64,000 nucleotides of DNA from an uncultured Leptolyngbyaceae cyanobacterium (GTDB taxonomy: Bacteria > Cyanobacteriota > Cyanobacteriia > Leptolyngbyales > Leptolyngbyaceae): assembly GCA_938023035.1 (NCBI GenBank), contig CALIDI010000051.1:1-64000 (forward strand). Reading direction: 5' to 3'. Of the stretch, positions 37,086 to 45,263 are shown piece after piece. The notes under the pieces are model-generated. The model did no database searches. It had not been told where the DNA came from and saw nothing but the letters and a program-made list of their open reading frames with translations. Both the position numbers and the translations under genes were made by a program. Within the stretch, counting starts at the first letter, position 1. Each line of letters opens with the position of its first letter.

Positions 37086-37925
37086 ATGGCTGTATCGATC
37101 GCCCATTTAGGGCCAGCAGGCACCAATGCCGAGGCCGCTGCCCTGCTTTATGCCGACTGGTTAGAGCGGCAAAAGCGCCAAGCTTTACTCTGCCCTTACC
37201 CCAGCATTACTCAGAGTTTGCGGGCAGCGGCCCTAGGGCAGGTGAATGTGGCGGTTGTACCGGTTGAGAACTCGGTTGAAGGCAGTGTTACGACGACTCT
37301 AGATGCCCTCTGGCGGTTTGATGCTCTGCAAATTCAGGGGGCGTTGATTTTACCGATCGCCCATGTGTTGATTTCCCGCGCTGAGCAGTTGTCTGCCCTG
37401 CAAGCCATTTATTCGCACCCCCAGGCGCTGGCTCAGTGCCAGATTTGGTTAGAAAACTATCTGCCGGAGGTGCCGCTCATTCCGACAAACTCGACCACAG
37501 AGGCGCTGCAACACTTAGAGGATGACCCTACCATTGGGGCGATCGCCTCTCAACGGGCAGCCCAACTGTATCAACTGCCGGTTTTAGCCAGCTCGATTAA
37601 TGACCATCCCGATAACTGCACCTGTTTTTGGGTGTTGAGCCTAGACCCCTCCCCTGGGGGCGATCGCACCTCCCTGGCCTTTAGTGTGCAGGATCGTCCC
37701 GGTGCCCTGGTCAAACCGTTGCAGGTTTTGGCTGAGCAGAACATCAACATGAGCCGGATTGAGTCGCGGCCCACCAAAAAGTTGTTAGGGGAATACCTAT
37801 TTTTTATGGATATCGAAGCCAATGCCACCGATGCAGCGATGCAAATTGCACTGGCATCTCTGCGCCAGCACACAGAAACCCTCAAAATTTTTGGTAGCTA
37901 TGGCATTCTCAGTTCCTCAGCCTGA
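37086..37925 (+). CDS. pheA: Prephenate dehydratase
   Basis: 279 residues from the ATG at 37086, with GAGAGAAG upstream (a TTG at 37071 would add five). The enzyme decarboxylates and dehydrates prephenate to phenylpyruvate in phenylalanine synthesis. The periplasmic-binding-like catalytic domain shows HLGPAGTNAEAAAL and VPVENSVEGSV; the C-terminal ACT domain shows SLAFSVQDRPGALVKPLQVLAEQNINMSRIESRP, with GAL and ESRP for Phe feedback binding. Oddity: the invariant Thr-Arg-Phe motif reads Thr179-Cys180-Phe181 (DNCTCFWVL). The Arg-to-Cys change could harm activity, or be a sequencing error. Otherwise full length and intact. Confidence 0.93.
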   Translation: MAVSIAHLGPAGTNAEAAALLYADWLERQKRQALLCPYPSITQSLRAAALGQVNVAVVPVENSVEGSVTTTLDALWRFDALQIQGALILPIAHVLISRAEQLSALQAIYSHPQALAQCQIWLENYLPEVPLIPTNSTTEALQHLEDDPTIGAIASQRAAQLYQLPVLASSINDHPDNCTCFWVLSLDPSPGGDRTSLAFSVQDRPGALVKPLQVLAEQNINMSRIESRPTKKLLGEYLFFMDIEANATDAAMQIALASLRQHTETLKIFGSYGILSSSA

Positions 37926-37985
37926 CGCTGATCTCTCTAGGGTCTACAATCAGCTTGTTGTGATTTGCCCCACTGCCTAGCTTTT

Positions 37986-38756
37986 ATGAAACCCGCTCAG
38001 TCTGCCTTAGCCCTTGATCGCCCGCGCCAGATTGTGACCGTTGTTGCCATTCTGGGTTCCTTTGTGGTCAATACCCTATCAAATATCTATCCGCTCAATG
38101 GTGCGAATATAGGGCAGATTTCCAATACGCGCTTTGCCGATGTGCTGATTACACCCGCCAACTATGCCTTTGCCATCTGGGGGCTGATTTACCTGGGTTT
38201 AATTGGCTTTCTCGTCTACCAGTTTTTGCCGACAGCGAAACAGCATCCCCGCCTTGCTCCGATCAGCTACCTGCTGGTGCTCGCTTGCCTAGCCCAATCG
38301 CTCTGGATTTATCTATTTCAATTGCTGGCCTTTGGCTGGTCGGTGTTGGCCATGCTGGTGATTTTGTCGGGCTTGATTGGGATTTATCAAATCCTCGGAA
38401 AGCTGCCAAGAATGCGCCCCTGGCAGGAAAAATGGCTGTTACGTTACCCTTTTAGCATTTATCTGGGGTGGATTGCGATCGCCACGGTAGTAAATGTTGC
38501 CACTGCCCTCTACGATGCGCAGTGGAATGGCTGGGGTTTAACTCCTGTCACCTGGACTGTGGGAATGTTAGTGGTGAGTAGTGTGATTCCGGTGAGCTTG
38601 TTGTTGCAACGGCGGGATGTAGCGCTGGCGCTGGTATTTGTCTGGGCCTTTGTGGCGATCGCGCTCAAGCGCAGTGACAACCTACCAATTTTTGCCACCG
38701 CCCTGGGGCTTGCCCTACTGATTGCTGGCCTAAGTGCCTGGAAACTGCGCCCCTAG
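37986..38756 (+). CDS. TspO/MBR-related polytopic membrane protein
   Basis: 256 residues from the ATG at 37986 (the frame opens earlier at 37965 without support). About seven hydrophobic segments, rich in Trp: FAIWGLIYLGLIGFLVYQFLP, SLWIYLFQLLAFGWSVL, YLGWIAIATVVNVATAL, WTVGMLVVSSVIPVSLLL, LVFVWAFVAIALKR. It resembles the tryptophan-rich sensory/TspO-related proteins that are common in cyanobacteria and longer than classical five-segment TspO; a tetrapyrrole or stress role is inference. It follows pheA by 60 bp on the same strand. Confidence 0.55.
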   Translation: MKPAQSALALDRPRQIVTVVAILGSFVVNTLSNIYPLNGANIGQISNTRFADVLITPANYAFAIWGLIYLGLIGFLVYQFLPTAKQHPRLAPISYLLVLACLAQSLWIYLFQLLAFGWSVLAMLVILSGLIGIYQILGKLPRMRPWQEKWLLRYPFSIYLGWIAIATVVNVATALYDAQWNGWGLTPVTWTVGMLVVSSVIPVSLLLQRRDVALALVFVWAFVAIALKRSDNLPIFATALGLALLIAGLSAWKLRP

Positions 38757-38880
38757 CTTTGACTGGTTGCCTCGGTATCAAGGGTTGCTCAACCCCTTCA
38801 CCAAGTAATTGGCAAATTGTTGGCAAAGCTCAATCAATCAATCCAAAATTGAACAGAAAAGCGGCCTCTCTGGAGGGAGA

Positions 38881-39327
38881 ATGACGGATCCAGCAGCATT
38901 AACGGCCAGTGCGATCGCCACCCTGGCCTGCCAAAAGTTCCTTGAAGCCGGGGCGGGGGAACTGGCCAAGAAATTTTCCACAGAGGCGATCGCCAAAATG
39001 GAGACACTGCTAGAGCGCATCTGGGCGAAGCTGATGGGCAAGCCGCGTGTGGAAGAAGTGAAAGTCGCGATCGATCGCACCCACAAAATCACCCCAGAGC
39101 AGGTGAACCAGATTGCCGCCTACTTGCAGGTGGCGATGGATGAAGACCCCCAGTTTGCCAACGACATCCGGCGGCTGGCCCAGGAAATCAATGCAGGCAA
39201 GCTGGTGGATCAGAGCCACATGACCCAAAATAGCATCGGCGGTCAGGCCAAGGGCTGGCAAACCAAGGTCGAAGGGGGCACGGCTTATATTGGCGACATT
39301 CACATCAATCAGCAGCCCCCTCAATGA
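38881..39327 (+). CDS. Small helical protein paired with an NB-ARC gene
   Basis: 148 residues from the ATG at 38881, preceded directly by GGAGGGAGA. Residues 1-50 are an Ala/Leu-rich helical region (ALTASAIATLACQKFLEAGAGELAKKFSTEAI), then a helical region to about 110, and a C-terminal Gly/Trp-rich motif GWQTKVEGGTAYIGDIHINQ. The next gene, which overlaps it by 4 bp (ATGA), starts with a copy of this motif. The set-up resembles small N-terminal adapter proteins encoded with STAND/NB-ARC NTPases in conflict or immunity loci; function is not known. Confidence 0.65.
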   Translation: MTDPAALTASAIATLACQKFLEAGAGELAKKFSTEAIAKMETLLERIWAKLMGKPRVEEVKVAIDRTHKITPEQVNQIAAYLQVAMDEDPQFANDIRRLAQEINAGKLVDQSHMTQNSIGGQAKGWQTKVEGGTAYIGDIHINQQPPQ

Positions 39328-39689
39328 ACCAGCAAAATATTCACGACCAGGGCAAAGGCTGGCAGACCGAAGTCAAAGGGGGCACGGCCTATGTCGGTGA
39401 AATCCATATCAACCAGCCCCATCGCGACGCCCTCCCCGCTGGCATTCCCAAAAATCTCCCCCGCTCTGGCACGATCGCCTTTGTCGGACGGCAGCAGGCT
39501 CTGACCGACCTCCACCACTGGGTGCAGCGCGATCCCATCGCGATCACCGCCATTCAGGGCATGGGGGGCATCGGTAAAACAGAACTCGCCCTCCAATACT
39601 CTGTGGAGCCGCCAACCTATAGCCCATCGAACCTAATTGTCAAAACGAGGTGCACCTCCATCAAGGAACTCTGTTCTCTCCCGGTCTGA
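39324..39689 (+). pseudogene. Truncated NB-ARC/STAND NTPase
   Basis: Starts at an ATG overlapping the previous stop (ATGA). Residues 1-32 repeat the Gly/Trp-rich motif GKGWQTEVKGGTAYVGEIHINQ of its neighbour; residues ~45-93 are the beginning of an NB-ARC NTPase: RSGTIAFVGRQQALTDLHHW and Walker A GMGGIGKTELALQYS (79-93). After residue 93 (near base 39603) homology stops: the frame goes through unrelated VEPPTYSPSNLIVKTRC and ends at 39689, only ~50 bp from the pyrD stop. A normal protein would have several hundred more residues (Walker B, winged helix, TPR or WD repeats). The gene is therefore broken, probably by deletion or insertion at about 39603. Confidence 0.75.
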
Positions 39690-39721
39690 AATGTTTAAGC
39701 GATTGGCAATAACATCCTGAG

Positions 39722-40855
39722 CTACCGATGCGCGCTGCCGATCGCCTCTGAAATGTGAGCCATCCCCTGTTGTTCTAGCCGTTTGAGTAGGCCTTGTAAC
39801 ACCTGGCGCACCATCCCAGGGCCTTCATAAATCCACCCAGTATAAACCTGTACCAGGGTCGCGCCCGCCGCAATTTTTTCCCAGGCATCCGCTGCTGTAA
39901 AAATACCGCCAACCCCAATGATCGGGAGTTGGCCACGGGTTTCTTTCCAGATAAAGTGAATCACCTCGGTCGCCCGTTGGCGCAGGGGGGCACCGCTGAT
40001 TCCCCCCGCCTCTGCCTCAACGGGTTGCCCTGTCGCCGCAATGACCTGGGTCTTTAGCCCGGTGCGGGCGGTTGTCGTATTCGTGGCAATAATACCCGCC
40101 AGTTGATAACGCTGGGCCAAATCGAGCACGGCGGCAATAGCCTCCCACTCCAAGTCTGGTGCAATTTTGACGAGCAGCGGCTTGTGATGGGTATTGGCCT
40201 GTTGCAGAGCCGCCAAAATCGGTTCTAGGGATGCCGCCGCCTGTAGCGATCGCAACCCCGGTGTATTGGGAGAACTGACATTCACCACAAAATAGCTGCC
40301 CCACTCCTGTAAAAGCTTGAAACTGCCCACATAATCGCTAACCGCTGCCTCTAAAGGGGTGACCTTAGACTTTCCTAAATTGATTCCTAGGGGAATCGGC
40401 GGCACTTGCCCCTGCCAGCGCGCCTGCAAACGGGCCTGCATCTGGGCCGCCCCCTGGTTGTTAAACCCCATGCGGTTGAGCACAGCCTCATCTTCTAGCA
40501 GACGAAATAACCGGGGTTGTGGGTTGCCCGGCTGGGGCTGGAGGGTGACCGTACCCAACTCCGCAAAGCCAAAGCCAAAACTTGCCCAAACCCCCGCCGC
40601 CGCTCCATTCTTATCAAACCCAGCCGCCAGCCCTAAGGGATTGGGAAACGGTAACGCCCAAAGCTGTTGCTCCAGCCGCGGATCCCTATATCCATAAGCT
40701 TGCCGCAGTTGCTTTTGCAACCATTGACTCCAGGGTTGGTCAAAGGATTGCTCCAACCCCGTTAAAATCGCCATTGCTTCGTTATGAAGCCATTCTGGAT
40801 CGGCCCTTAACCCTGAAAATAAAATTGGACGAATGACCCGTTTATAAAGGCCCAT
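39722..40855 (-). CDS. pyrD: Dihydroorotate dehydrogenase (quinone, class 2)
   Basis: 377 residues from the ATG at 40855 with AAGGAG upstream; the longer frame to 41002 runs through tandem repeat DNA. The enzyme oxidises dihydroorotate to orotate in pyrimidine synthesis and passes electrons to quinone. Class 2 features: an amphipathic N-terminal helix (YKRVIRPILFSGLRADPEWLHN), FPNPLGLAAGFDKNG, FGFAELGTVTLQPQPGNPQPRLFRL, NRMGFNNQGA, VVNVSSPNTPGLR with the catalytic Ser, and PIIGVGGIFTAADAWEKIAAGA. It is convergent with the broken NB-ARC gene. Confidence 0.96.
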   Translation of the reverse strand: MGLYKRVIRPILFSGLRADPEWLHNEAMAILTGLEQSFDQPWSQWLQKQLRQAYGYRDPRLEQQLWALPFPNPLGLAAGFDKNGAAAGVWASFGFGFAELGTVTLQPQPGNPQPRLFRLLEDEAVLNRMGFNNQGAAQMQARLQARWQGQVPPIPLGINLGKSKVTPLEAAVSDYVGSFKLLQEWGSYFVVNVSSPNTPGLRSLQAAASLEPILAALQQANTHHKPLLVKIAPDLEWEAIAAVLDLAQRYQLAGIIATNTTTARTGLKTQVIAATGQPVEAEAGGISGAPLRQRATEVIHFIWKETRGQLPIIGVGGIFTAADAWEKIAAGATLVQVYTGWIYEGPGMVRQVLQGLLKRLEQQGMAHISEAIGSAHR

Positions 40856-40917
40856 TTTTTCTCCTTGAGAATGCAAATGGGTTACAACCTCTAGCTGAAT
40901 CATGATCTGATCACAAT

Positions 40918-40955
40918 TTATCCAGATTATCCAGTTATCCAGATTATCCAGAGGA
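40918..40955. repeat. Short tandem repeat, TTATCCAG units
   Basis: The unit TTATCCAG(A) recurs four times in about 38 bp (TTTATCCAGATTATCCAG, then TTATCCAGATTATCCAG). It is upstream of the pyrD start, in the region where a longer pyrD frame would wrongly place coding sequence. No further meaning can be read. Confidence 0.6.
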
Positions 40956-41057
40956 TGAGGTCGATACCCGATTGAGCGCTGGGCATCGTGAGGTTTCTCC
41001 ACCCTAAAATCGCAAATTCAAGACAGTATGCGCTTAGGATAAATTACACCCATTCGC

Positions 41058-41312
41058 TCAATTATGGCGATCGCTGTCGCCTAGCTGTTTCCTCTTGAGA
41101 AGAGGCAATACCGCTACTTGATCGAATGCTTTGTGCTGCGGGGCTTTGTTTCGCCAAGATCGCAAAGCCAAAATTGACAGTGGTACGAGGCTCGCAGAGA
41201 CCCCCAGAATCATTGCTGTCGTTGAGAAACCATGAACGGCGATCGCAAACGCTAATTTTTGTGCTAAAACTCTACGGACAAGGATCACTCTACCCCTGGT
41301 GTAGACTGTCAT
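41058..41312 (-). CDS. Possible small membrane protein
   Basis: 84 codons from the ATG at 41312, which has AGGTG six bases upstream. The product has one hydrophobic stretch (LAFAIAVHGFSTTAMILGVSASLVPLSILAL) between basic ends. I recognise no family, and it lies in the 5' region of nrdJ, so it may be a chance frame. The rest of 40856-41363 shows no gene. Confidence 0.3.
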   Translation of the reverse strand: MTVYTRGRVILVRRVLAQKLAFAIAVHGFSTTAMILGVSASLVPLSILALRSWRNKAPQHKAFDQVAVLPLLKRKQLGDSDRHN

Positions 41313-41363
41313 CTTTAGCACCTAGATCTAGCCCTCATACCCCTCGCAAGGCAAAACGCTGCT

Positions 41364-43694
41364 ATGGTTCAAGAACTTCATCAACTGCGTCCAATCACTG
41401 ACTCAACCCCCAGTCGGCAGGCAACCGTGGCCACCGAGCCAACACTGCAATTTCCTAAAACAGCACCCACGGCCAACCCAGTGTTTTACCGCACCTACAG
41501 TCGCCGTCAGGGCAATGCCCGCGAATCCCTGGCGGCTGTGATTCAGCGAGCTACCGAGGGCCTAGTTGAAGTCGGAAAGCTAACACCCGCCGAAGCCGAT
41601 TTGCTGCGGCAAATGCAGCAAGGGTTAAAGAGCTTACCCTCCGGGCGTTGGCTTTGGGTCGGTGGCACCGACTGGATTCGTAAACCCGAAAACTTCTCAG
41701 GGGCCTATAACTGCACCAGCACAAATGTCATCGACTGGCGAGCCTTTGGGTTGATGATGGATTTGGCCATGATGGGCTGTGGTACCGGTGCCGTTCTAGA
41801 ACCTCGCTACATCACACAATTGCCCACGATTTGCAATCGGCTGACCGTGAACTTGGCAGGAGTGTTAGGCACTACCCCAGTCGCCCAAAGGCAGGAAGAG
41901 ACCGACGTCACAGTGGTTGGTCAGCAGGTGCAGATTCGGGTTGGTGATAGCCGCCAGGGTTGGGTGCAGTCTTACCAAGCCCTGCTTGAACTTTCCTCAG
42001 ATCCACGCTTTGCCGGAGAAGTGCAGGTAACTGTTAATTTAGATCACGTTCGCGCTGAGGGCGAAATCCTCAAAGGGTTTGGCGGTGTTGCCAACCCCAT
42101 TCGTCTGCCAGGACTCTACGAACGCTGTGCGCGAATTTTGAACCGGGCGGTTGGGCGACAACTCACGTCGGTGGAGTGTTGTCTGCTGATTGATGAAGCT
42201 GCCGCCACAGTGGTTGCTGGCAATATTCGCCGATCAGCAGGGATGCGGCAGGGCCTAAGTAGCGATGAGGCTTTTGCTGTCGCCAAGGAAAACCTGTGGC
42301 AACAGGACGAAGCGGGTAACTGGCGTATTGACCCCGATCGAGATGTGCTGCGGATGGCGAATCATACCCGCGTCTACCATCACAAACCGACTGAGCAGGA
42401 ATGTATCGATGCTGTACGCAAGCAGTTTTACTCCGGTGAAGGTGCCATTCAGTACGCACCAGAGGCGATCGCCCGGTCTAACTGCGACATTCTCACTACA
42501 ACTGAGCGGCGTCTTGCCTTTCTAAGGGCTTATATCAATGGGCAGGCCCAGGAATGGCTCCAGCAGCACTATCCCCAAATGCCTGCCGATGAGCGCGAGC
42601 ATCGTCTGCAACGCTATGGGCTAAACCCTTGTGGAGAGATTCTCGGTGCCGATTTTCATTGCAACCTAGCCGAAGTTCACCTGAATCAGCTCGATCCTCA
42701 GGATGAAGCAGGTCAAACGGCTGCGTTTCGTGCCGGGGCACTATCCGTCGCGGCCCTGCTTAACCATCGATTTGTTGAACCACGCTACCAAAAATCTCGG
42801 GAGCTAGATCCGATTGTGGGCGTTTCTTTCACCGGTTTGTTTGATTTCTTTGTTCATGCCTTTGGGGTCGAGTGGTTACGCTGGTGGCAGGCGGGTCGGC
42901 CTGATACCCCGACAGGCTTAGCTTTTAAGCAAAAAGAACGGGCCTACCTCAGTCGCTGGAAGGCGATCGTCCATGAGACTGTTTGGGACTATTGCGATCG
43001 CCATGGCCTCAAGCGCCCCAACCGGTGCACCACCGTTCAGCCCGCTGGCACCAAGTCACTGCTAACAGGGGCCTCTCCTGGTTGGCATCCGCCCAAAGCT
43101 CAACGGTTCATTCGCCGGATCACCTTCCGCAAAAACGATCCCGTGGCCCTTGCCTGTCTAGACTATGGCTATAACGTGGTGCCCTCTCAATCCGATAAGG
43201 ATGAAACCGGTAACCTGCTCACCGATCCCTTTGACCCCCGTTGCACCGAATGGCTGGTCGAAATTCCCGTTGAGGTTTCCTGGGCCAATCTTGCCGGTGC
43301 TGATGAAATTGCAATTGAGAAATTTTCGGCCCTGGCTCAGTTTGACTTCTACATGCAGGTACAAACCTACTACACTGCCCATAACACCAGCGCCACCATC
43401 GAACTCACGGAGGCCGAAATCGAACCCTTAGGGCAACGCATTGCTCAGGCGATCGCAAACAACGAAGGCTATATCAGCGCTGCCCTCCTCGCTCGTTTTG
43501 ATGCCCCTTTCCCTCGCTTACCCTTTGAGAAAATTGATCGGCAGACCTATCTACAGTTGCAGCAGGAGGTGCAGCAGCGGCAACGCCTCAGCGACTTCTA
43601 CCTTGCCCTGAGCCAGTACGACCAGGGCTTTAGCCTGGCAGAAGGGCCAGCCGGCTGCGATAGCGACAAGTGCATGCTGCCAGAAACAAAGTAA
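41364..43694 (+). CDS. nrdJ: Adenosylcobalamin-dependent ribonucleoside-triphosphate reductase (class II)
   Basis: 776 residues, near the size of the monomeric Lactobacillus-type enzyme. It makes deoxyribonucleotides using B12, without a small subunit. Seen: YRTYSRR near the start, SGAYNCTSTNVIDW with one redox Cys, GCGTGAVLEP, NIRRSAGMRQG, the catalytic loop NPCGEIL (Cys of the thiyl radical), PAGTKSLLTGASPGWHPP, and a C-terminal CDSDKC pair to pass electrons from thioredoxin. Sites that often carry inteins in cyanobacterial reductases are continuous here. ATG at 41364. Single gene. Confidence 0.95.
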   Translation: MVQELHQLRPITDSTPSRQATVATEPTLQFPKTAPTANPVFYRTYSRRQGNARESLAAVIQRATEGLVEVGKLTPAEADLLRQMQQGLKSLPSGRWLWVGGTDWIRKPENFSGAYNCTSTNVIDWRAFGLMMDLAMMGCGTGAVLEPRYITQLPTICNRLTVNLAGVLGTTPVAQRQEETDVTVVGQQVQIRVGDSRQGWVQSYQALLELSSDPRFAGEVQVTVNLDHVRAEGEILKGFGGVANPIRLPGLYERCARILNRAVGRQLTSVECCLLIDEAAATVVAGNIRRSAGMRQGLSSDEAFAVAKENLWQQDEAGNWRIDPDRDVLRMANHTRVYHHKPTEQECIDAVRKQFYSGEGAIQYAPEAIARSNCDILTTTERRLAFLRAYINGQAQEWLQQHYPQMPADEREHRLQRYGLNPCGEILGADFHCNLAEVHLNQLDPQDEAGQTAAFRAGALSVAALLNHRFVEPRYQKSRELDPIVGVSFTGLFDFFVHAFGVEWLRWWQAGRPDTPTGLAFKQKERAYLSRWKAIVHETVWDYCDRHGLKRPNRCTTVQPAGTKSLLTGASPGWHPPKAQRFIRRITFRKNDPVALACLDYGYNVVPSQSDKDETGNLLTDPFDPRCTEWLVEIPVEVSWANLAGADEIAIEKFSALAQFDFYMQVQTYYTAHNTSATIELTEAEIEPLGQRIAQAIANNEGYISAALLARFDAPFPRLPFEKIDRQTYLQLQQEVQQRQRLSDFYLALSQYDQGFSLAEGPAGCDSDKCMLPETK

Positions 43695-43824
43695 AAACCA
43701 AAAGAATCTTTCTCTATTCAAGGTGAGACTACAGTAAGCGGTATTCGAAGAAGCCAGGCTTAATCCGCTAACAAGTTGGATAGCACCATAAAAAGAGAAA
43801 GAGAGAGGGACTTTGAATCTGGCT

Positions 43825-43950
43825 CCCCTTAGTTCCTTTTGAGAAAAGGGGTATGGCCATAACGGTCATTTAAGCGGCATTTAAGCAAGGGGAATGAAGA
43901 GCTTTGCTCTTCCCGCGGGGTGGGGAAACTGATAAAAGTGAGATGCACCC
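43825..43950. repeat. Dispersed repeat element, ATGCAC-ended type
   Basis: Spacer between the convergent nrdJ and yceD genes. It has a CCTTTTGAGAAAAGG stem, GCTTTGCTCTTCCCGCGGGGTGGGGAAACT and ends AAAAGTGAGATGCACCC, as the copies at 17161-17305 and 59155-59336 do. No gene in 43695-44005. Confidence 0.5.
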
Positions 43951-44005
43951 TGCGGGTTTCGGGTGGTTGTTAGTTGTCTGACAAAGTTTGAAAACTCTGG
44001 CCGTT

Positions 44006-44518
44006 TTAGTTTTTACCGTTTAATTGCTGTCGCAACGCCTCCAGAGAAGCCCAGCGTCGATCAACTTCACTCGAGGCTTGACTCGTTTCAGTGACTTGAA
44101 TCCCAGGGCAATTTTGATCACAGAGCTGGCGGTGGGGAGTCTCCAGGCATAGCTGTTCATACAGCCAAGTGGTGGGATCAAAGTATCCATCCGGTGGTAG
44201 AGTCTCAACTAGCTCATCGCCACTAGAAATCTCTTGGTCAAAGGGAAAAATGTCAGCTTCTTCCTGCTCTTCTAACCAGATTAACTCCGTTGGTTGAATC
44301 GCCAACCGATAGTTATACTGCTGCAAACAACGATGACAGGTAAGGGTCAAAATGGTTTCAGCGATCGCGCTTACTTCCAAATAGGTTTTGCAATGTCTGA
44401 TCTGAAGCTGCCCCCGCACGGGTGTAAGCGTTTCCAGCCCAGGAATAGCCTGATCAAAGGCCAGCGTTTCCGTTTGTTGAGGGGCCCTGGTTAGCTGGGG
44501 AATGTAAATCTTTTTCAT
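44006..44518 (-). CDS. yceD: YceD family protein (DUF177)
   Basis: 170 residues. The N-terminus KKIYIPQLTRAPQQTETLAFDQAIPGLETLTPVRGQLQIRH and the centre LTLTCHRCLQQYNYRLAIQPTELIW match the YceD/DUF177 family, with the CxxC pair in CHRC and a second pair at the C-terminus (LCLETPHRQLCDQNCPG) that may bind zinc. YceD proteins are linked to 23S rRNA in plants and bacteria; the biochemical job is not fixed. It is downstream of jag in the rpmH-yidC group, 240 bp apart. Confidence 0.85.
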   Translation of the reverse strand: MKKIYIPQLTRAPQQTETLAFDQAIPGLETLTPVRGQLQIRHCKTYLEVSAIAETILTLTCHRCLQQYNYRLAIQPTELIWLEEQEEADIFPFDQEISSGDELVETLPPDGYFDPTTWLYEQLCLETPHRQLCDQNCPGIQVTETSQASSEVDRRWASLEALRQQLNGKN

Positions 44519-44624
44519 ACTATCGCCTATCCTTTGCCTCTACGGTGCTCATCTAAGGAACAAGGATTCCATAGTAAGAAACATCCCTACAGAGGTCATA
44601 ACAAAATCGCTCCGCAGTCTCTGC

Positions 44625-44662
44625 GGATCTGTGGTAGCCCTCTGGATCTGTGGTAGCCCTCT
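44625..44662. repeat. Two-copy 19-bp tandem repeat
   Basis: GGATCTGTGGTAGCCCTCT occurs twice head to tail (44625-44643 and 44644-44662) in the spacer between yceD and jag. It looks like a recent local duplication. Confidence 0.8.
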
Positions 44663-44758
44663 AAGTCTTTCAGGTGATTGAATCGATCATGCTAGCTCTC
44701 TGGCTGCCGTCAAAAATAACACCTAGAAGCCCTCTGAGCAAGGCGCGATCGCGGTGAA

Positions 44759-45259
44759 CTAGGCTTCTTCCCGCGACACTCGGCGAATCACCAAACGGCG
44801 ATTTGGCTCCTGGCCACGACTGATCGTCTCGATGTCTTCATAAGCCTTCAGTAGGGTATGAACCTGGCGACGCTCTGCTGAAGAAAGAGACTTTAACTCA
44901 TACTCCGCACCCGTTTGGCGAACCCGCTCCGCCGCTTGCTCTGCCATCGCTTTCAGCTCTTCGTAGCGTTGCACTCGATAGCCTGCCAATTCGATCGTAT
45001 AGGCTCCCTGCTGATCTGGCTGCAAACCTAAATTCAAAATCGCATTCGCCAAATACTGAATCGAATCCAGAACCTCACCCCCGGCACCGAGTAGTATCTG
45101 AATTTGCTCCGAGGTCAGATACGCATCTGAAATCGTTAGCCAATCACTATCTTCACCAAAGGGTGGGGCTGGGTTCAGCTCTACCGCAGCATCTAGGCCA
45201 ACTAAATGCAGAAGTTCAATCAACCACTGTCTTCCCCGCTCTGCATGAGTTTCATCCAT
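44759..45259 (-). CDS. Jag-type single-stranded RNA-binding protein (KH-R3H)
   Basis: 166 residues from the ATG at 45259; the longer frame to 45430 lies inside yidC. A KH domain in the first half (LISDAYLTSEQIQILLGAGGEVLDSIQYLANAIL with the conserved GAGGEVLDSIQ loop) is followed by an R3H domain (about 110-165: LKAMAEQAAERVRQTGAEYELKSLSSAERRQVHTLLKAYEDIETISRGQEPNRRLVI). Such proteins (KhpB/EloR, Jag) bind RNA and are often encoded after yidC. Its start lies 4 bp after the yidC stop codon, so translation is probably coupled. Confidence 0.88.
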   Translation of the reverse strand: MDETHAERGRQWLIELLHLVGLDAAVELNPAPPFGEDSDWLTISDAYLTSEQIQILLGAGGEVLDSIQYLANAILNLGLQPDQQGAYTIELAGYRVQRYEELKAMAEQAAERVRQTGAEYELKSLSSAERRQVHTLLKAYEDIETISRGQEPNRRLVIRRVSREEA

Positions 45260-45263
45260 AGGT

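Noticed and set aside
41364-43694. Possible intein in nrdJ
   Set aside because: The reductase motifs are continuous and length is normal; no intein blocks seen.
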